NCBI GenBank assembly: GCA_025357975.1
Contig: JANYKY010000080.1
Span: forward strand, 1-8,721
Source: Gemmatimonadaceae bacterium
GTDB lineage: Bacteria > Gemmatimonadota > Gemmatimonadetes > Gemmatimonadales > Gemmatimonadaceae
Length of the DNA stretch: 8,721 nt
Direction: 5' to 3'
Position 1 is the first letter of the stretch. Each line of letters starts with the position of its first letter. A program made the position numbers and the translations under genes. The notes under the pieces are model-generated. The model was not told the DNA's origin and made no database searches. It saw nothing but the letters and a program-made list of their open reading frames with translations. Shown piece by piece: positions 1 to 7,398 of this stretch.

Positions 1-1
1 C

Positions 2-1204
2 ATTCTACGCGCGACTGCACTTTCGCAGGATCCGCGCGCCGCTCAGCTCGAGCTCATCGCGACACAATCAGCACTGCGACTGAGCAACATCAACGCAACG
101 CTGCGGCCCGCAATCTCGATTGCGAGCCAGGGCCAGTATCAGTCCGACGTAGCATCGATACCGATAAGTCTCCCGGGCGTTACTCTGCCCAGGCCATCGC
201 GCGACACATACGACGCACACGTTGAAGCACTCCAGCCAATTCTCGATCCAACAACCGGCCCGCGTCGCAACCTCGAGAGCGCGCAGGCCGCAGAATCGCA
301 GGCCCGCGTACGCACTACGCTCTACAGTATTAGTCAGTCGCTCAACACGGCTTTCTTCACGGCACTCCGTGCACAATCACAGGTGGCTGAGCTCGCGACG
401 ACCTTGACCGATGTTGAAGCACAGCTGAAAGTCGCGGAGGACAGAGTAAAGGCGGGAGCTGCGCTTCCAAGCGAGGCCAATCTCTTGCGGGCGGCCCTTC
501 TTCAAAGACAACAATTAGTATCCGAACAAGACGCGGTGAGACGTGCCGCTATTGCAGTTATGTCTGACCTGACTGGACTTCGCATCGATCCGTCAACACC
601 ACTTGCAACGCCGCAATTCACCGACTCAGTTCCCGTCATCAACGATTCGGTCTTTCGCAATCGGCCGGAATACGATCAGTTCGAGCGATCACTGGACGTC
701 TTACAGCAGACAGAAGTCGCAAACAAAGCGCAGGAAAGGCCAAGGGTCTCTGCATTCGGCCGGGCAGGTTACGGCAAGCCCGGCCTCAACGTGTTGCGCG
801 ATCAATTCGAGACCTACTGGCTCGCCGGAATCCAGTTTCAATGGACTCCATTCAACTGGGGCTCGACTGCTCGCGACCGGCAGGTTACCGAGCTCCAGAA
901 ATCGATTGTCTCCACCGAAGAAAAAGCATTCACCGATTTACTGCGTCGTAATGTCGAGCAGGACATCGCATCGATCGAGCGTCTCAGTACAGCGCTCGCC
1001 GATGACAATCAGATAATCGCGCTTCGCGAAAACATTCTCACAGAAGCGCGCGCGCGTTATTCCGAAGCGGTGATCACTTCCGCCGACTACATCGATCGGC
1101 AGACCGATCTCCTCGTTGCCCGGCTCACTCGCGCCTCACACCGCAGCGAGCTCGCGCAAGCGCGCGTCAACTTTCAAACGACCATAGGGGTCGAGGCCCA
1201 CTGA
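2..1204 (+). CDS. TolC-family outer-membrane efflux channel, 5' partial
   Basis: Outer-membrane factor that would carry the exporter's substrate across the outer membrane, docking to the adaptor encoded next. The reading frame is open from base 2 to the TGA at 1202-1204, giving 400 visible residues. TolC-family proteins usually have about 430-480, so only the signal peptide and a few tens of N-terminal residues are missing. The sequence has the family look: long Ala/Gln/Glu/Arg-rich helices (e.g. SQDPRAAQLELIATQSALRL near the start, and AQARVNFQTTIGVE at the end), the recurring RPEYDQFERSLDVLQQ helix, and a strand segment (WLAGIQFQWTPFNWG) typical of the second beta-barrel half. An internal GTG at 383 is not the start, because family-like sequence continues upstream of it. 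The stop overlaps the next ATG (TGATG), and GAGG at 1193-1196 serves the next gene. E. coli ybhGFSR has no such channel in its operon. Family assignment is firm; substrate unknown. Confidence 0.9.
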   Translation: MLRATALSQDPRAAQLELIATQSALRLSNINATLRPAISIASQGQYQSDVASIPISLPGVTLPRPSRDTYDAHVEALQPILDPTTGPRRNLESAQAAESQARVRTTLYSISQSLNTAFFTALRAQSQVAELATTLTDVEAQLKVAEDRVKAGAALPSEANLLRAALLQRQQLVSEQDAVRRAAIAVMSDLTGLRIDPSTPLATPQFTDSVPVINDSVFRNRPEYDQFERSLDVLQQTEVANKAQERPRVSAFGRAGYGKPGLNVLRDQFETYWLAGIQFQWTPFNWGSTARDRQVTELQKSIVSTEEKAFTDLLRRNVEQDIASIERLSTALADDNQIIALRENILTEARARYSEAVITSADYIDRQTDLLVARLTRASHRSELAQARVNFQTTIGVEAH

Positions 1205-2097
1205 TGCGACGTCTGCTACTCGCTTGCTCGATCGCATCGCTCGCCGGTTGCAATCGGTCTCGTCAACCCGACGCCTACGGCACTTTCGAAGCGAATGAAG
1301 TCGTCGTATCCGCGCAGACATCCGGCCAGCTTTTGAGCTTTGCACCGGTCGAAGGCGCGCAGCTCGCTCGAGGCGCGATTGTCGGGCTGGTCGATACGGC
1401 GCAACTGGCTCTTCAGCGCGAACAGATCGCGGCCACCGGCGAAGCGACTAGAGCGCGCACGGACGAGGCCTCCCAACAGATCGCGGTTCTTGAAGTCCAA
1501 CGTGCGATCGCGCTTCGCGCATACGAAAGATCAAAACGCCTCTTCTCGCAAAGAGCGGCGACGGCCCAGCAACTCGATCAGGCAGAGCGAGATTATCGCG
1601 TGCTCATTGCCCAGATCGCAGCCGCACAAGCGCAACGCACATCGGTCACTAAGGATGTGAAGTCCGGCCGGGCCCGACTCGCGGAAATCGGCGAAACGCT
1701 GGGTCGCAGCCGCGTAATCAATCCACAGACTGGAACCGTTCTCGCGACATTTGCACGCGCTGGCGAAATCGTCCAGGCGGGCACGCCACTCTATCGCATT
1801 GCCAATCTCGATTCACTGACGCTACGCGCGTACATCTCCGAGCAACAACTCAGCGCGATCAAGCTTGGTAGTCGGGTCCAGGTAAACGTTGACGCCGGCA
1901 ATGGAAAAACAATTCCGCTGGCCGGCCGGGTTGACTGGATTTCATCGAAAGCGGAGTTCACACCTACACCGGTGCAGACTCGCGACGAGCGCGCGGATCT
2001 CGTCTATGCGGTGAAAATTCTCGTCGCCAACCAGCGGGGAATCCTCAAAATCGGAATGCCCGCCGACATAAGTCTGTCAGTTGCCTCTCCCACGTGA
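1204..2097 (+). CDS. ybhG: HlyD-type periplasmic adaptor lipoprotein (YbhG-like)
   Basis: Membrane-fusion protein of 297 residues that would bridge the inner-membrane ABC permeases and the TolC-type channel in the periplasm. The N-terminus (MRRLLLACSIASLAGC) is a short lipoprotein signal with lipobox LAGC, so Cys16 should be lipidated and the protein anchored by lipid instead of a membrane helix. Then follow a lipoyl-like half (about 30-65), a long Ala/Gln/Arg-rich coiled-coil hairpin (about 68-165), the second lipoyl half (about 170-197, with GTVLATFARAGEIVQAGTPL) and a beta-barrel region. The segment AEFTPTPVQTRDERADLVYA at about 250-269 is, from memory, characteristic of YbhG-type adaptors. 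The start is ATG 1204, one base inside the previous stop, with GAGG seven bases upstream. The end overlaps the first ATPase by four bases. Family and role are secure; the symbol is by analogy with E. coli. Confidence 0.9.
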   Translation: MRRLLLACSIASLAGCNRSRQPDAYGTFEANEVVVSAQTSGQLLSFAPVEGAQLARGAIVGLVDTAQLALQREQIAATGEATRARTDEASQQIAVLEVQRAIALRAYERSKRLFSQRAATAQQLDQAERDYRVLIAQIAAAQAQRTSVTKDVKSGRARLAEIGETLGRSRVINPQTGTVLATFARAGEIVQAGTPLYRIANLDSLTLRAYISEQQLSAIKLGSRVQVNVDAGNGKTIPLAGRVDWISSKAEFTPTPVQTRDERADLVYAVKILVANQRGILKIGMPADISLSVASPT

Positions 2098-3038
2098 GCG
2101 ATGCAGCAGTAATGGTCCAAAACGCCGGCAAGCGATTCGGTAAGACCGAAGCGCTGAGCGGCGTTTCGTTCGAAGTAAATCACGGTGAGTTGTTCGGACT
2201 GGCAGGGCCCGACGGAGCCGGCAAGACAACACTCTTCCGAATTCTTACCACACTCGTCTTGCCTGACACCGGCTCGGCCACGGTGCTCGGTCTGGATGCC
2301 GTCCGCGACATGTGGAAAATCAGGTCACGCGTCGGCTACATGCCTGGAAAATTCTCGCTCTATGGCGACCTCACGGTGAAGGAGAATCTTTCGTTCTTCG
2401 CATCGGTGTTTGGGACGACCATCGAAAAAGGATACGACCTCATTGCTCCGATCTACAGTCAGATCGAGCCATTCGCTGAGAGAAGAGCCGACGCGTTGTC
2501 CGGCGGCATGAAGCAAAAGCTGGCGCTCTCATGCGCTCTCGTTCACAGGCCCGACATCCTGTTCCTCGACGAGCCAACAACAGGTGTGGACGCGGTCTCA
2601 CGGCGCGAATTCTGGGATCAGTTGCGAGTGCTGCGCGATTCCGGATTGACGATTCTCGTCTCGACTCCGTACATGGACGAGGCCATGCGTTGTGACCGCG
2701 TCGCGCTGATGCAGGCCGGACGAATTCTGGAGATCGACATCCCAACGGAAATCGGCAGCCGATACCCGCTTCCGTTGTTTGCCATCACCGGAGCCGAGCG
2801 TTACCGCCTCCTCCTCGAGCTTCGCAAAGCGTCGCACGCCCATTCAGTGTTCCCGTTCGGTGCTGAGCTCCACTACACGGATGATCGCGCCGGCTTTGAC
2901 CCTGAAGTGATTGCCGGTGAGCTTCGTGAGTACCTCGATTACAAAGGCTTCGCAAACGTACAGGTAAAGTCAATCCAGGCCGGCATCGAGGACAGCTTCA
3001 TGGAGCTCATGCCGCCGCCGTTGCAAAAAGCGTCGTGA
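2094..3038 (+). CDS. ABC exporter ATPase A (equivalent to YbhF N-terminal half), degenerate
   Basis: Nucleotide-binding subunit of 314 residues that would pair with the next ATPase to power the two permeases. Visible motifs: Walker A GPDGAGKTT (38-46), signature LSGGMKQ (135-141), Walker B ILFLDE (155-160, Glu160 present) and D-loop TGVD (163-166). Two catalytic positions are changed. The Q-loop reads YMPGKFSLY with Gly85 where Gln is expected. The switch-histidine position reads VSTPYMDEA with Pro192. GPDGAGKTT and LSGGMKQKL match the first half of E. coli YbhF as I recall it, where the switch His is also absent (STSYLDEA). The C-terminal 100 residues match the accessory segment that follows the first YbhF domain and end in EDSFMELM. 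The start is GTG 2094, overlapping the adaptor stop (GTGA); ATG 2112 (residue 7) is an alternative. Likely competent for ATP binding but a poor catalyst alone. Confidence 0.92.
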   Translation: MSDAAVMVQNAGKRFGKTEALSGVSFEVNHGELFGLAGPDGAGKTTLFRILTTLVLPDTGSATVLGLDAVRDMWKIRSRVGYMPGKFSLYGDLTVKENLSFFASVFGTTIEKGYDLIAPIYSQIEPFAERRADALSGGMKQKLALSCALVHRPDILFLDEPTTGVDAVSRREFWDQLRVLRDSGLTILVSTPYMDEAMRCDRVALMQAGRILEIDIPTEIGSRYPLPLFAITGAERYRLLLELRKASHAHSVFPFGAELHYTDDRAGFDPEVIAGELREYLDYKGFANVQVKSIQAGIEDSFMELMPPPLQKAS

Positions 3039-3754
3039 GCGGCCTGGCAATCGAAGTCGTTGACCTCACCCGCCGCTTCGGGGGCTTCACCGCCGTCGAC
3101 AACATTTCCTTCGAAGTCGCTGCCGGCGAAGTCTTCGGCTTCCTCGGCGCCAACGGAGCGGGGAAAACAACTGCGATCAAGATGCTGATCGGATTGCTCG
3201 CCCCGACATCCGGTAAGGCGCACGTCGCCGGCCTCGACGTGAAAACGCAAATGGATCAGATCCGTACGCGAATCGGATACATGAGCCAGCGATTCTCGCT
3301 TTACGAAGATCTGACCGTACTCGAGAACATCCAGTTGTACGGCGGCATTTATGGGCTCTCGGACGCGCAGATCACGGAACGGTCGAAGGCAATGCTCGCA
3401 TCCCTTGGACTGGCGGACGATTTCGTCGGTCGGCTCCCACTTGGATGGAAGCAGAAACTCGCCTTTTCCGTGGCGCTGCTTCATGAGCCGGCAGTTGTAT
3501 TTCTCGATGAGCCGACAGGCGGAGTCGACCCTTTGACGCGGCGCCAATTCTGGGAATTGATCTACGCAGCGGCCGCTCGCGGTACAACGGTGTTCGTCAC
3601 GACGCACTACATGGACGAGGCAGAGTACTGCGATCGAATCTCGATCATGGTGGATGGTCACATCGGCGCGATCGGTACACCGCGCGAGCTCAAGGAAAAA
3701 TGGAACGTGCCTACGATTGACGAACTTTTTGTTCGCCTGGCGAGGCCTGCATGA
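3035..3754 (+). CDS. ABC exporter ATPase B (equivalent to YbhF C-terminal half)
   Basis: Second nucleotide-binding subunit, 239 residues, presumed partner of ATPase A in a heterodimer under the permease pair. Motifs: Walker A GANGAGKTT (38-46), Q-loop YMSQRFSLY with Gln85, Walker B VVFLDE with Glu159, D-loop GGVD (162-165) and switch His191 in VTTHYMDEAEYCDR. The signature is degenerate, LPLGWKQKL (134-142) instead of LSGGQ. The second half of E. coli YbhF has the same feature (LPLGFKQ, from memory). Core catalytic residues are therefore intact but the signature it offers to its partner is not. The start is GTG 3035 in a GTGA overlap with ATPase A, and the end overlaps the first permease (ATGA). 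Length fits a single ABC domain without extensions, apart from a short C-terminal tail (IDELFVRLARPA). Confidence 0.93.
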   Translation: MSGLAIEVVDLTRRFGGFTAVDNISFEVAAGEVFGFLGANGAGKTTAIKMLIGLLAPTSGKAHVAGLDVKTQMDQIRTRIGYMSQRFSLYEDLTVLENIQLYGGIYGLSDAQITERSKAMLASLGLADDFVGRLPLGWKQKLAFSVALLHEPAVVFLDEPTGGVDPLTRRQFWELIYAAAARGTTVFVTTHYMDEAEYCDRISIMVDGHIGAIGTPRELKEKWNVPTIDELFVRLARPA

Positions 3755-4860
3755 GTCCCACACTGCTGGCGTTCATTGTAAAAGAGTTGCGACACATTCT
3801 TCGCGACCGGCAAACGCTCACCATCCTGCTGTTGATGCCGTTAGTGCAGGTAGTCCTGTTCGGATATGCGCTTCGCAGCGACGTTCGTGACGTTCGGCTC
3901 GCAATAGTGGACCCATCACCAGACTACGCGACCATCGCTCTCCGCGACCGACTCGTTGCGGCTCGGCGATTCAAGATTGTCTCCGTGTCACCATCGATGA
4001 CCTCAGTCGAGCCACTGTTTCGCCAGGGAAAAGCCGACGTTGCGATTGCATTCGAGCCTGATTTCGCCGGACACCTCCACGGGAACGGTCCCGCCAAGCT
4101 CCTGCTCGCGATCGATGCGTCGGATCCGAACACGGCAACGACGATGCAAGCCTATGCACGCGCAGTAATTACATCGTACGAGGCTGAGGTTGGCGCCGGC
4201 CTCAATCAGCCAATCCGGATTATTCCCGACACGCGAATGAGATTCAATCCGACTCTCGAGAGCGTAAACCTGTTCGTTCCGGGGCTGATCGCCCTCGTCC
4301 TCACGCTTGTTTCAGCGCTAATGACGGCAATCTCATTATCTCGGGAGAAGGAACGCGGCACATTGGAGATTCTACTCGTTTCTCCACTCCGTCCCTGGCA
4401 AATCATCGTTGGAAAAGTTCTTCCGTACCTCGGTCTCGCTTTCGCCAACGTTCTCACGGCATTGCTCGCGGCATGGCTGATCTTCCACGTGCCTTTCCGC
4501 GGCAGCGTGCTCTTACTTCTCTCTGAGAGCCTGCTATACGCGATGGTTTCACTCGCGCTCGGCGTGCTGGTCGCATCGCTGACGACCTCGCAACGGGTAG
4601 CGATGCTCGCCGCTCTTCTCGTGACGATGCTGCCAAGCTCGCTGTTGTCTGGAATGGTTTTCCCCATCGCCAGCATGCCGGTGTTTCTCCAATGGGTCAG
4701 CGCAATCGTTCCAGCACGCTGGTTCATCGTCATCGCACGCGGAATCATGCTCAAGGGAGTTGGACTCGACTATCTCTGGCGCGAGACGCTCGTGCTCCTC
4801 GGGATGACGGTCGTGTTGATGGGCATCGCAGTTCGAAGCTTCAAGCCGAGACTTGAATGA
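3751..4860 (+). CDS. ABC-2 type permease 1 (YbhS/YbhR-like)
   Basis: Inner-membrane transport subunit of 369 residues, ABC2_membrane_3-like. Layout: cytoplasmic N-terminal helix with KELRHILRDRQ, first membrane segment about 22-41, a large periplasmic domain about 42-172, then a block of hydrophobic segments from about 174 to 360. The conserved cytoplasmic motif SREKERGTLEILL begins at residue 197, after the second membrane segment, where this family contacts the ATPase. The periplasmic domain would meet the adaptor. The pattern MPxxxxVSAIVPARWF before the last helices is typical of YbhS/YbhR-type permeases. The start is ATG 3751 in an ATGA overlap with ATPase B, with GAGG at 3742-3745 as ribosome site. 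It forms a heterodimer with permease 2 by inference. Which of the two corresponds to YbhS and which to YbhR cannot be settled by eye. Confidence 0.9.
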   Translation: MSPTLLAFIVKELRHILRDRQTLTILLLMPLVQVVLFGYALRSDVRDVRLAIVDPSPDYATIALRDRLVAARRFKIVSVSPSMTSVEPLFRQGKADVAIAFEPDFAGHLHGNGPAKLLLAIDASDPNTATTMQAYARAVITSYEAEVGAGLNQPIRIIPDTRMRFNPTLESVNLFVPGLIALVLTLVSALMTAISLSREKERGTLEILLVSPLRPWQIIVGKVLPYLGLAFANVLTALLAAWLIFHVPFRGSVLLLLSESLLYAMVSLALGVLVASLTTSQRVAMLAALLVTMLPSSLLSGMVFPIASMPVFLQWVSAIVPARWFIVIARGIMLKGVGLDYLWRETLVLLGMTVVLMGIAVRSFKPRLE

Positions 4861-5978
4861 AGCTGCGAATTCTCAAAGTTCTTCTTCGCAAGGAATATCT
4901 CCAGATCTACCGTGACAAGCTCATGCTTCGGCAGATGTTGATGATGCCGTTCATTCAGCTGCTTCTGCTATCGAGTGCTGCAACCTTCGAAGTAAAAACA
5001 GCTCACCTTTATCTCGTAGATCGAGATCACAGCGAGAGCTCCCGCGGCCTTACGGATCGGCTTCAGGCGTCTGGACGCTTTCACGTATCAGGTGCTTCGG
5101 GCTCGAACAATCTCGCCGATGTATCCCTGTTGAACCGCAGCGCTGGCGTGATACTCGTTATTCCGCACGACTTCGAGCGTAACCTTGTGCGGACGCGATC
5201 CGCCGACATTCAGCTCATCTTCAATGCGGAGGATGGAGCATTGGCGGGAGTCACGAGTTCATACGCGCAGCAGATCATCGCTGCCTATGCTCGTGAGCTT
5301 ACGGTCAGCATTAAACCGGTCATTGCGCCAGCTCCGCAAATCGAGGTACGAGCCCGTGGCTGGTATAATCCCGAGCTCAGTTACAAGGACTACATGATCC
5401 CCGGGATTCTGGTGCAGCTCCTGACTCTCGTTGGCACCCTGCTCACCGCGATGAACATTGTCAGGGAAAAAGAGCTCGGCACACTCGATCAGTTGAATGT
5501 CACTCCCATTCCCAGAAGCGCGTTCATCGCCGCCAAGTTGATACCGCTGTGGACGATCGCTCTTGCTGAGCTAGCCGTGGGATTGATGGTCGCGCGATGG
5601 TTATTTGGAGTTCCAATGCGCGGCAGTCTCGTTCTGGTATTCTTCGCAGCCTCCATATATCTCGTTGTGGCACTTGGAATCGGTCTCTTGATTTCGACCG
5701 CTGTCGAAACACAGCAGCAGGCGATGTTCGTCTCCTTCTTCGTTATTCTCATCTACTTGCTGATGAGCGGCCTGTTCACGCCAATCAGGTCGATGCCGAA
5801 CTGGGCGCAGTGGCTCGCTGAGGTCAATCCTGTAAAGCATTTCATCGAGATAATGAGGGCTGTCTTGCTGAAGGGCGCGGGGATCGCCGACGTAGCCCGT
5901 TCACTCGGCATTCTTGCACTGTCGGGAGTGCTCGTTCTCACGCTGGCCGTACGTCAATACGCGAAGACATCGACATGA
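4857..5978 (+). CDS. ABC-2 type permease 2 (YbhR/YbhS-like)
   Basis: Second inner-membrane subunit, 373 residues, with the same architecture as permease 1: N-terminal LLRKEYLQIYRDK, membrane segment about 23-42, periplasmic domain about 43-175, then the membrane block opening with YMIPGILVQLLTLVGTLLTA. The ATPase-contact motif is REKELGTLDQL (203-213). WYNPELSYKDYMIPG just before the second membrane segment and SMPNWAQWLAEVNPVKHFIE near the end are family features. The start is ATG 4857 in an ATGA overlap with permease 1. This is the last gene of the operon. No terminator hairpin is visible in the 41 bases before sufE, so read-through into sufE is possible. A TACAAT at 5990-5995 could be a -10 box for sufE but has no matching -35. 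Confidence 0.9.
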   Translation: MKLRILKVLLRKEYLQIYRDKLMLRQMLMMPFIQLLLLSSAATFEVKTAHLYLVDRDHSESSRGLTDRLQASGRFHVSGASGSNNLADVSLLNRSAGVILVIPHDFERNLVRTRSADIQLIFNAEDGALAGVTSSYAQQIIAAYARELTVSIKPVIAPAPQIEVRARGWYNPELSYKDYMIPGILVQLLTLVGTLLTAMNIVREKELGTLDQLNVTPIPRSAFIAAKLIPLWTIALAELAVGLMVARWLFGVPMRGSLVLVFFAASIYLVVALGIGLLISTAVETQQQAMFVSFFVILIYLLMSGLFTPIRSMPNWAQWLAEVNPVKHFIEIMRAVLLKGAGIADVARSLGILALSGVLVLTLAVRQYAKTST

Positions 5979-6019
5979 ATCGGCACTATTACAATCGCTG
6001 AGCACGTAGATTTCATGCC

Positions 6020-6472
6020 ATGCACCAGCAGGCATCCGCAGCACTGCCCCCATCCATCGAGCGCGTTCTGAGACTTTTCCGCTCGATGGCGAGAGAAGAA
6101 AAAATGCAGGCTCTCGTGCAGTACTCAAAGAAGCTCGAGCCGTTCCCGGAACGCTTGCAGGATGTCGACAGGGCGGCGTTCAACGTGCCCGAATGCCAGA
6201 CAAGAGTTGACATCATACCTGAGGTCGTCGACGGAAGAATTCACTTCTATGCCGATCTGAACGCGCGTCAGTCCCCGACAATTGCGGCCGTGCTCGCGAT
6301 CATCTTCGGCGCTGTCAACGACGAGCCTCCGTCGACGACGCTCGCCATCCCCGCCGACTTCGTACGCACGCTGATGGAAAGCATCGGGCTTGGCGCCCGC
6401 GAAGTCGGGCTCAACGCAATGGTAAACCGGCTGAAGAGATACGCGCTTCAGGCAGAATCGACCGCTCGCTGA
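6020..6472 (+). CDS. sufE: SufE-family sulfur acceptor protein
   Basis: Cytosolic protein of 150 residues that would accept persulfide sulfur from a SufS-type cysteine desulfurase and pass it to the SufBCD scaffold in Fe-S cluster assembly. The diagnostic segment is VPECQTRVDI with Cys59, which aligns with the sulfur-carrying cysteine in VPxCQSxV of E. coli SufE. It is preceded by the family's N-terminal helices (KMQALVQYSKKLEPFPERL). The C-terminal helix reads REVGLNAMVNRLKRYA, matching the usual NGLxAMxxRIK end. Length is within the family range (about 140-150). It is the only cysteine in the protein, which supports its catalytic role. ATG 6020 is the first in-frame ATG near the family N-terminus; the ribosome site is weak. 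No desulfurase gene is in view. CsdE is a near relative, so sufE is a family-level name. Confidence 0.9.
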   Translation: MHQQASAALPPSIERVLRLFRSMAREEKMQALVQYSKKLEPFPERLQDVDRAAFNVPECQTRVDIIPEVVDGRIHFYADLNARQSPTIAAVLAIIFGAVNDEPPSTTLAIPADFVRTLMESIGLGAREVGLNAMVNRLKRYALQAESTAR

Positions 6473-6526
6473 CTGGCGGATGCGCGTGACGCCCTTATGT
6501 TGTGCGCAACCCCAATGGGAGTGCGC

Positions 6527-6964
6527 ATGGCAGCAGCAACGCAGGATTACAAATCACATCGGCAGTTTGTACCGATGTTTCACTTCTTCGTATTGCCGAT
6601 CCTTCTCGGCAACGTCGCTGTCGAGATTGCAAGGCTGAACAAGTACCAGACGTTATACCATGTGTGGGTAGCGCTGGTCGCCGTCGCACTTTTTCTGTTC
6701 GCGTTCGCCGCAAGGGGCATGGCCCTCCGTGCACAGGATAGGATCATCCGGTTCGAAGAGCGCCAGCGTCTGTCCTCGCTGTTACCGGCTGAGCATCACG
6801 CGAAAATTGATAACTTGACTCCGGGGCAGCTCGTCGCTCTGCGCTTTGCACCCGACGAAGAAGCGCCCGGTCTTGCCCAGCGTACAATGAGCGGTGAGTT
6901 GAAGACGCCAAATGACATCAAGAAAGCGGTCAAGAACTGGCGCGGCGACTACCACCGCGTTTAG
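6527..6964 (+). CDS. Small two-helix membrane protein, DUF6526-like
   Basis: Protein of 145 residues of unknown function. From memory it belongs to the DUF6526 group: N-terminal HRQFVPMFHFFVLPILL, two hydrophobic segments (about 15-35 and 45-63), then a cytoplasmic-looking tail with RAQDRIIRFEERQRL, a DNLTPGQLVALRFAPDEE element and a closing DIKKAVKNWRGDYHRV. The start at ATG 6527 is preferred over an in-frame ATG ten codons upstream (6497). GGGAG at 6517-6521 lies five bases before 6527, and the extra residues (MLCATPMGVR) do not look like part of the protein. It follows sufE after 54 bases on the same strand, and its stop faces the stop of the YjbQ gene 11 bases away. No terminator hairpin is seen there. 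The coding call is firm, the family name moderately so. Confidence 0.8.
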   Translation: MAAATQDYKSHRQFVPMFHFFVLPILLGNVAVEIARLNKYQTLYHVWVALVAVALFLFAFAARGMALRAQDRIIRFEERQRLSSLLPAEHHAKIDNLTPGQLVALRFAPDEEAPGLAQRTMSGELKTPNDIKKAVKNWRGDYHRV

Positions 6965-6975
6965 TCGGCGCGGAG

Positions 6976-7398
6976 CTACTCGCCCATTGCCTTGATTATC
7001 ACTCGCTTCGGCCGCTGACCGTCCCACTCTCCGTAGAACACCCGCTGCCACGGGCCGAAGTCGAGTTTTCCTTTCGTGATCGGCACTATCACTTCGTGGC
7101 CGATCGTTATTGACCGCAAGTGCGCCGCCGCATTGTCCTCACCTGTTCCGCTGTTGTGGCGGTAATCTTGTGGCGACCAGGGCGCGACGCGGTTTTCGAG
7201 CCAGTCCAGTATGTCCTGCCACAGGCCGGGCTCGTGATCGTTCACGAATACCGACGCCGAAATGTGCATTGCCGAGACAAGCACGAATCCCTCGGCGATC
7301 CCGGCCTTTGCGCGACACGCTTCGACACTGTCGGTTATGTCGATTATCTCCTGCCGCTTTTTTGTATTGAAGCTCAGATAATCGGTGTGCGTTTTCAT
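6976..7398 (-). CDS. yjbQ: YjbQ/UPF0047 family protein
   Basis: Protein of 140 residues of the UPF0047 family, often annotated as secondary thiamine-phosphate synthase because E. coli YjbQ and relatives can show that activity; the true physiological role is unsettled. Family landmarks: a beta-rich N-terminus, LVSAMHISASVFVND (40-54, with His45), a PGLWQDILDWLENRVAP helix, YRHNSGTGEDNAAAHLRS (79-96, with His81, Asp88 and His93), then IPVT-like VPITKGKLDFGPWQRVFYGE. Classical members have NADAH where this one has NAAAH; I believe a large subfamily shares this form. The frame is open 23 codons further upstream, but the start is ATG 7398: its A is the last base of the upstream stop (TGATG on the minus strand), and homology begins at this residue. 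Translational coupling to the upstream gene is therefore likely. Confidence 0.87.
   Translation of the reverse strand: MKTHTDYLSFNTKKRQEIIDITDSVEACRAKAGIAEGFVLVSAMHISASVFVNDHEPGLWQDILDWLENRVAPWSPQDYRHNSGTGEDNAAAHLRSITIGHEVIVPITKGKLDFGPWQRVFYGEWDGQRPKRVIIKAMGE

Noticed and set aside
383..385. GTG as the start of the TolC-type gene
   Set aside because: The same frame is open to base 2 and upstream residues are clearly TolC-like, so the true start is left of the window.
2939..3763. Long minus-strand open frame (274 codons) opposite ATPase B
   Set aside because: It lies fully across a strongly conserved ABC ATPase gene, its product has no family resemblance, and such antisense frames are common opposite G+C-rich genes.
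4206..4754. Minus-strand open frame of 182 codons opposite permease 1
   Set aside because: Low-complexity Arg/Ser-rich product antisense to a clear permease; a shadow frame.
6962..6978. Possible bidirectional terminator between the convergent stops
   Set aside because: Only 11 bases separate the stops and no stem with a U-run can be drawn there.
5979..7092. Shared 11-mer ATCGGCACTAT after permease 2 (5979) and inside yjbQ (near 7080)
   Set aside because: One copy is coding, flanks do not match, and two copies of an 11-mer carry little weight.
7079..7106. Inverted repeat GATCGGC...GCCGATC with a 14-base loop
   Set aside because: It is inside the yjbQ coding sequence and no U-run follows; a chance palindrome in G+C-rich DNA.
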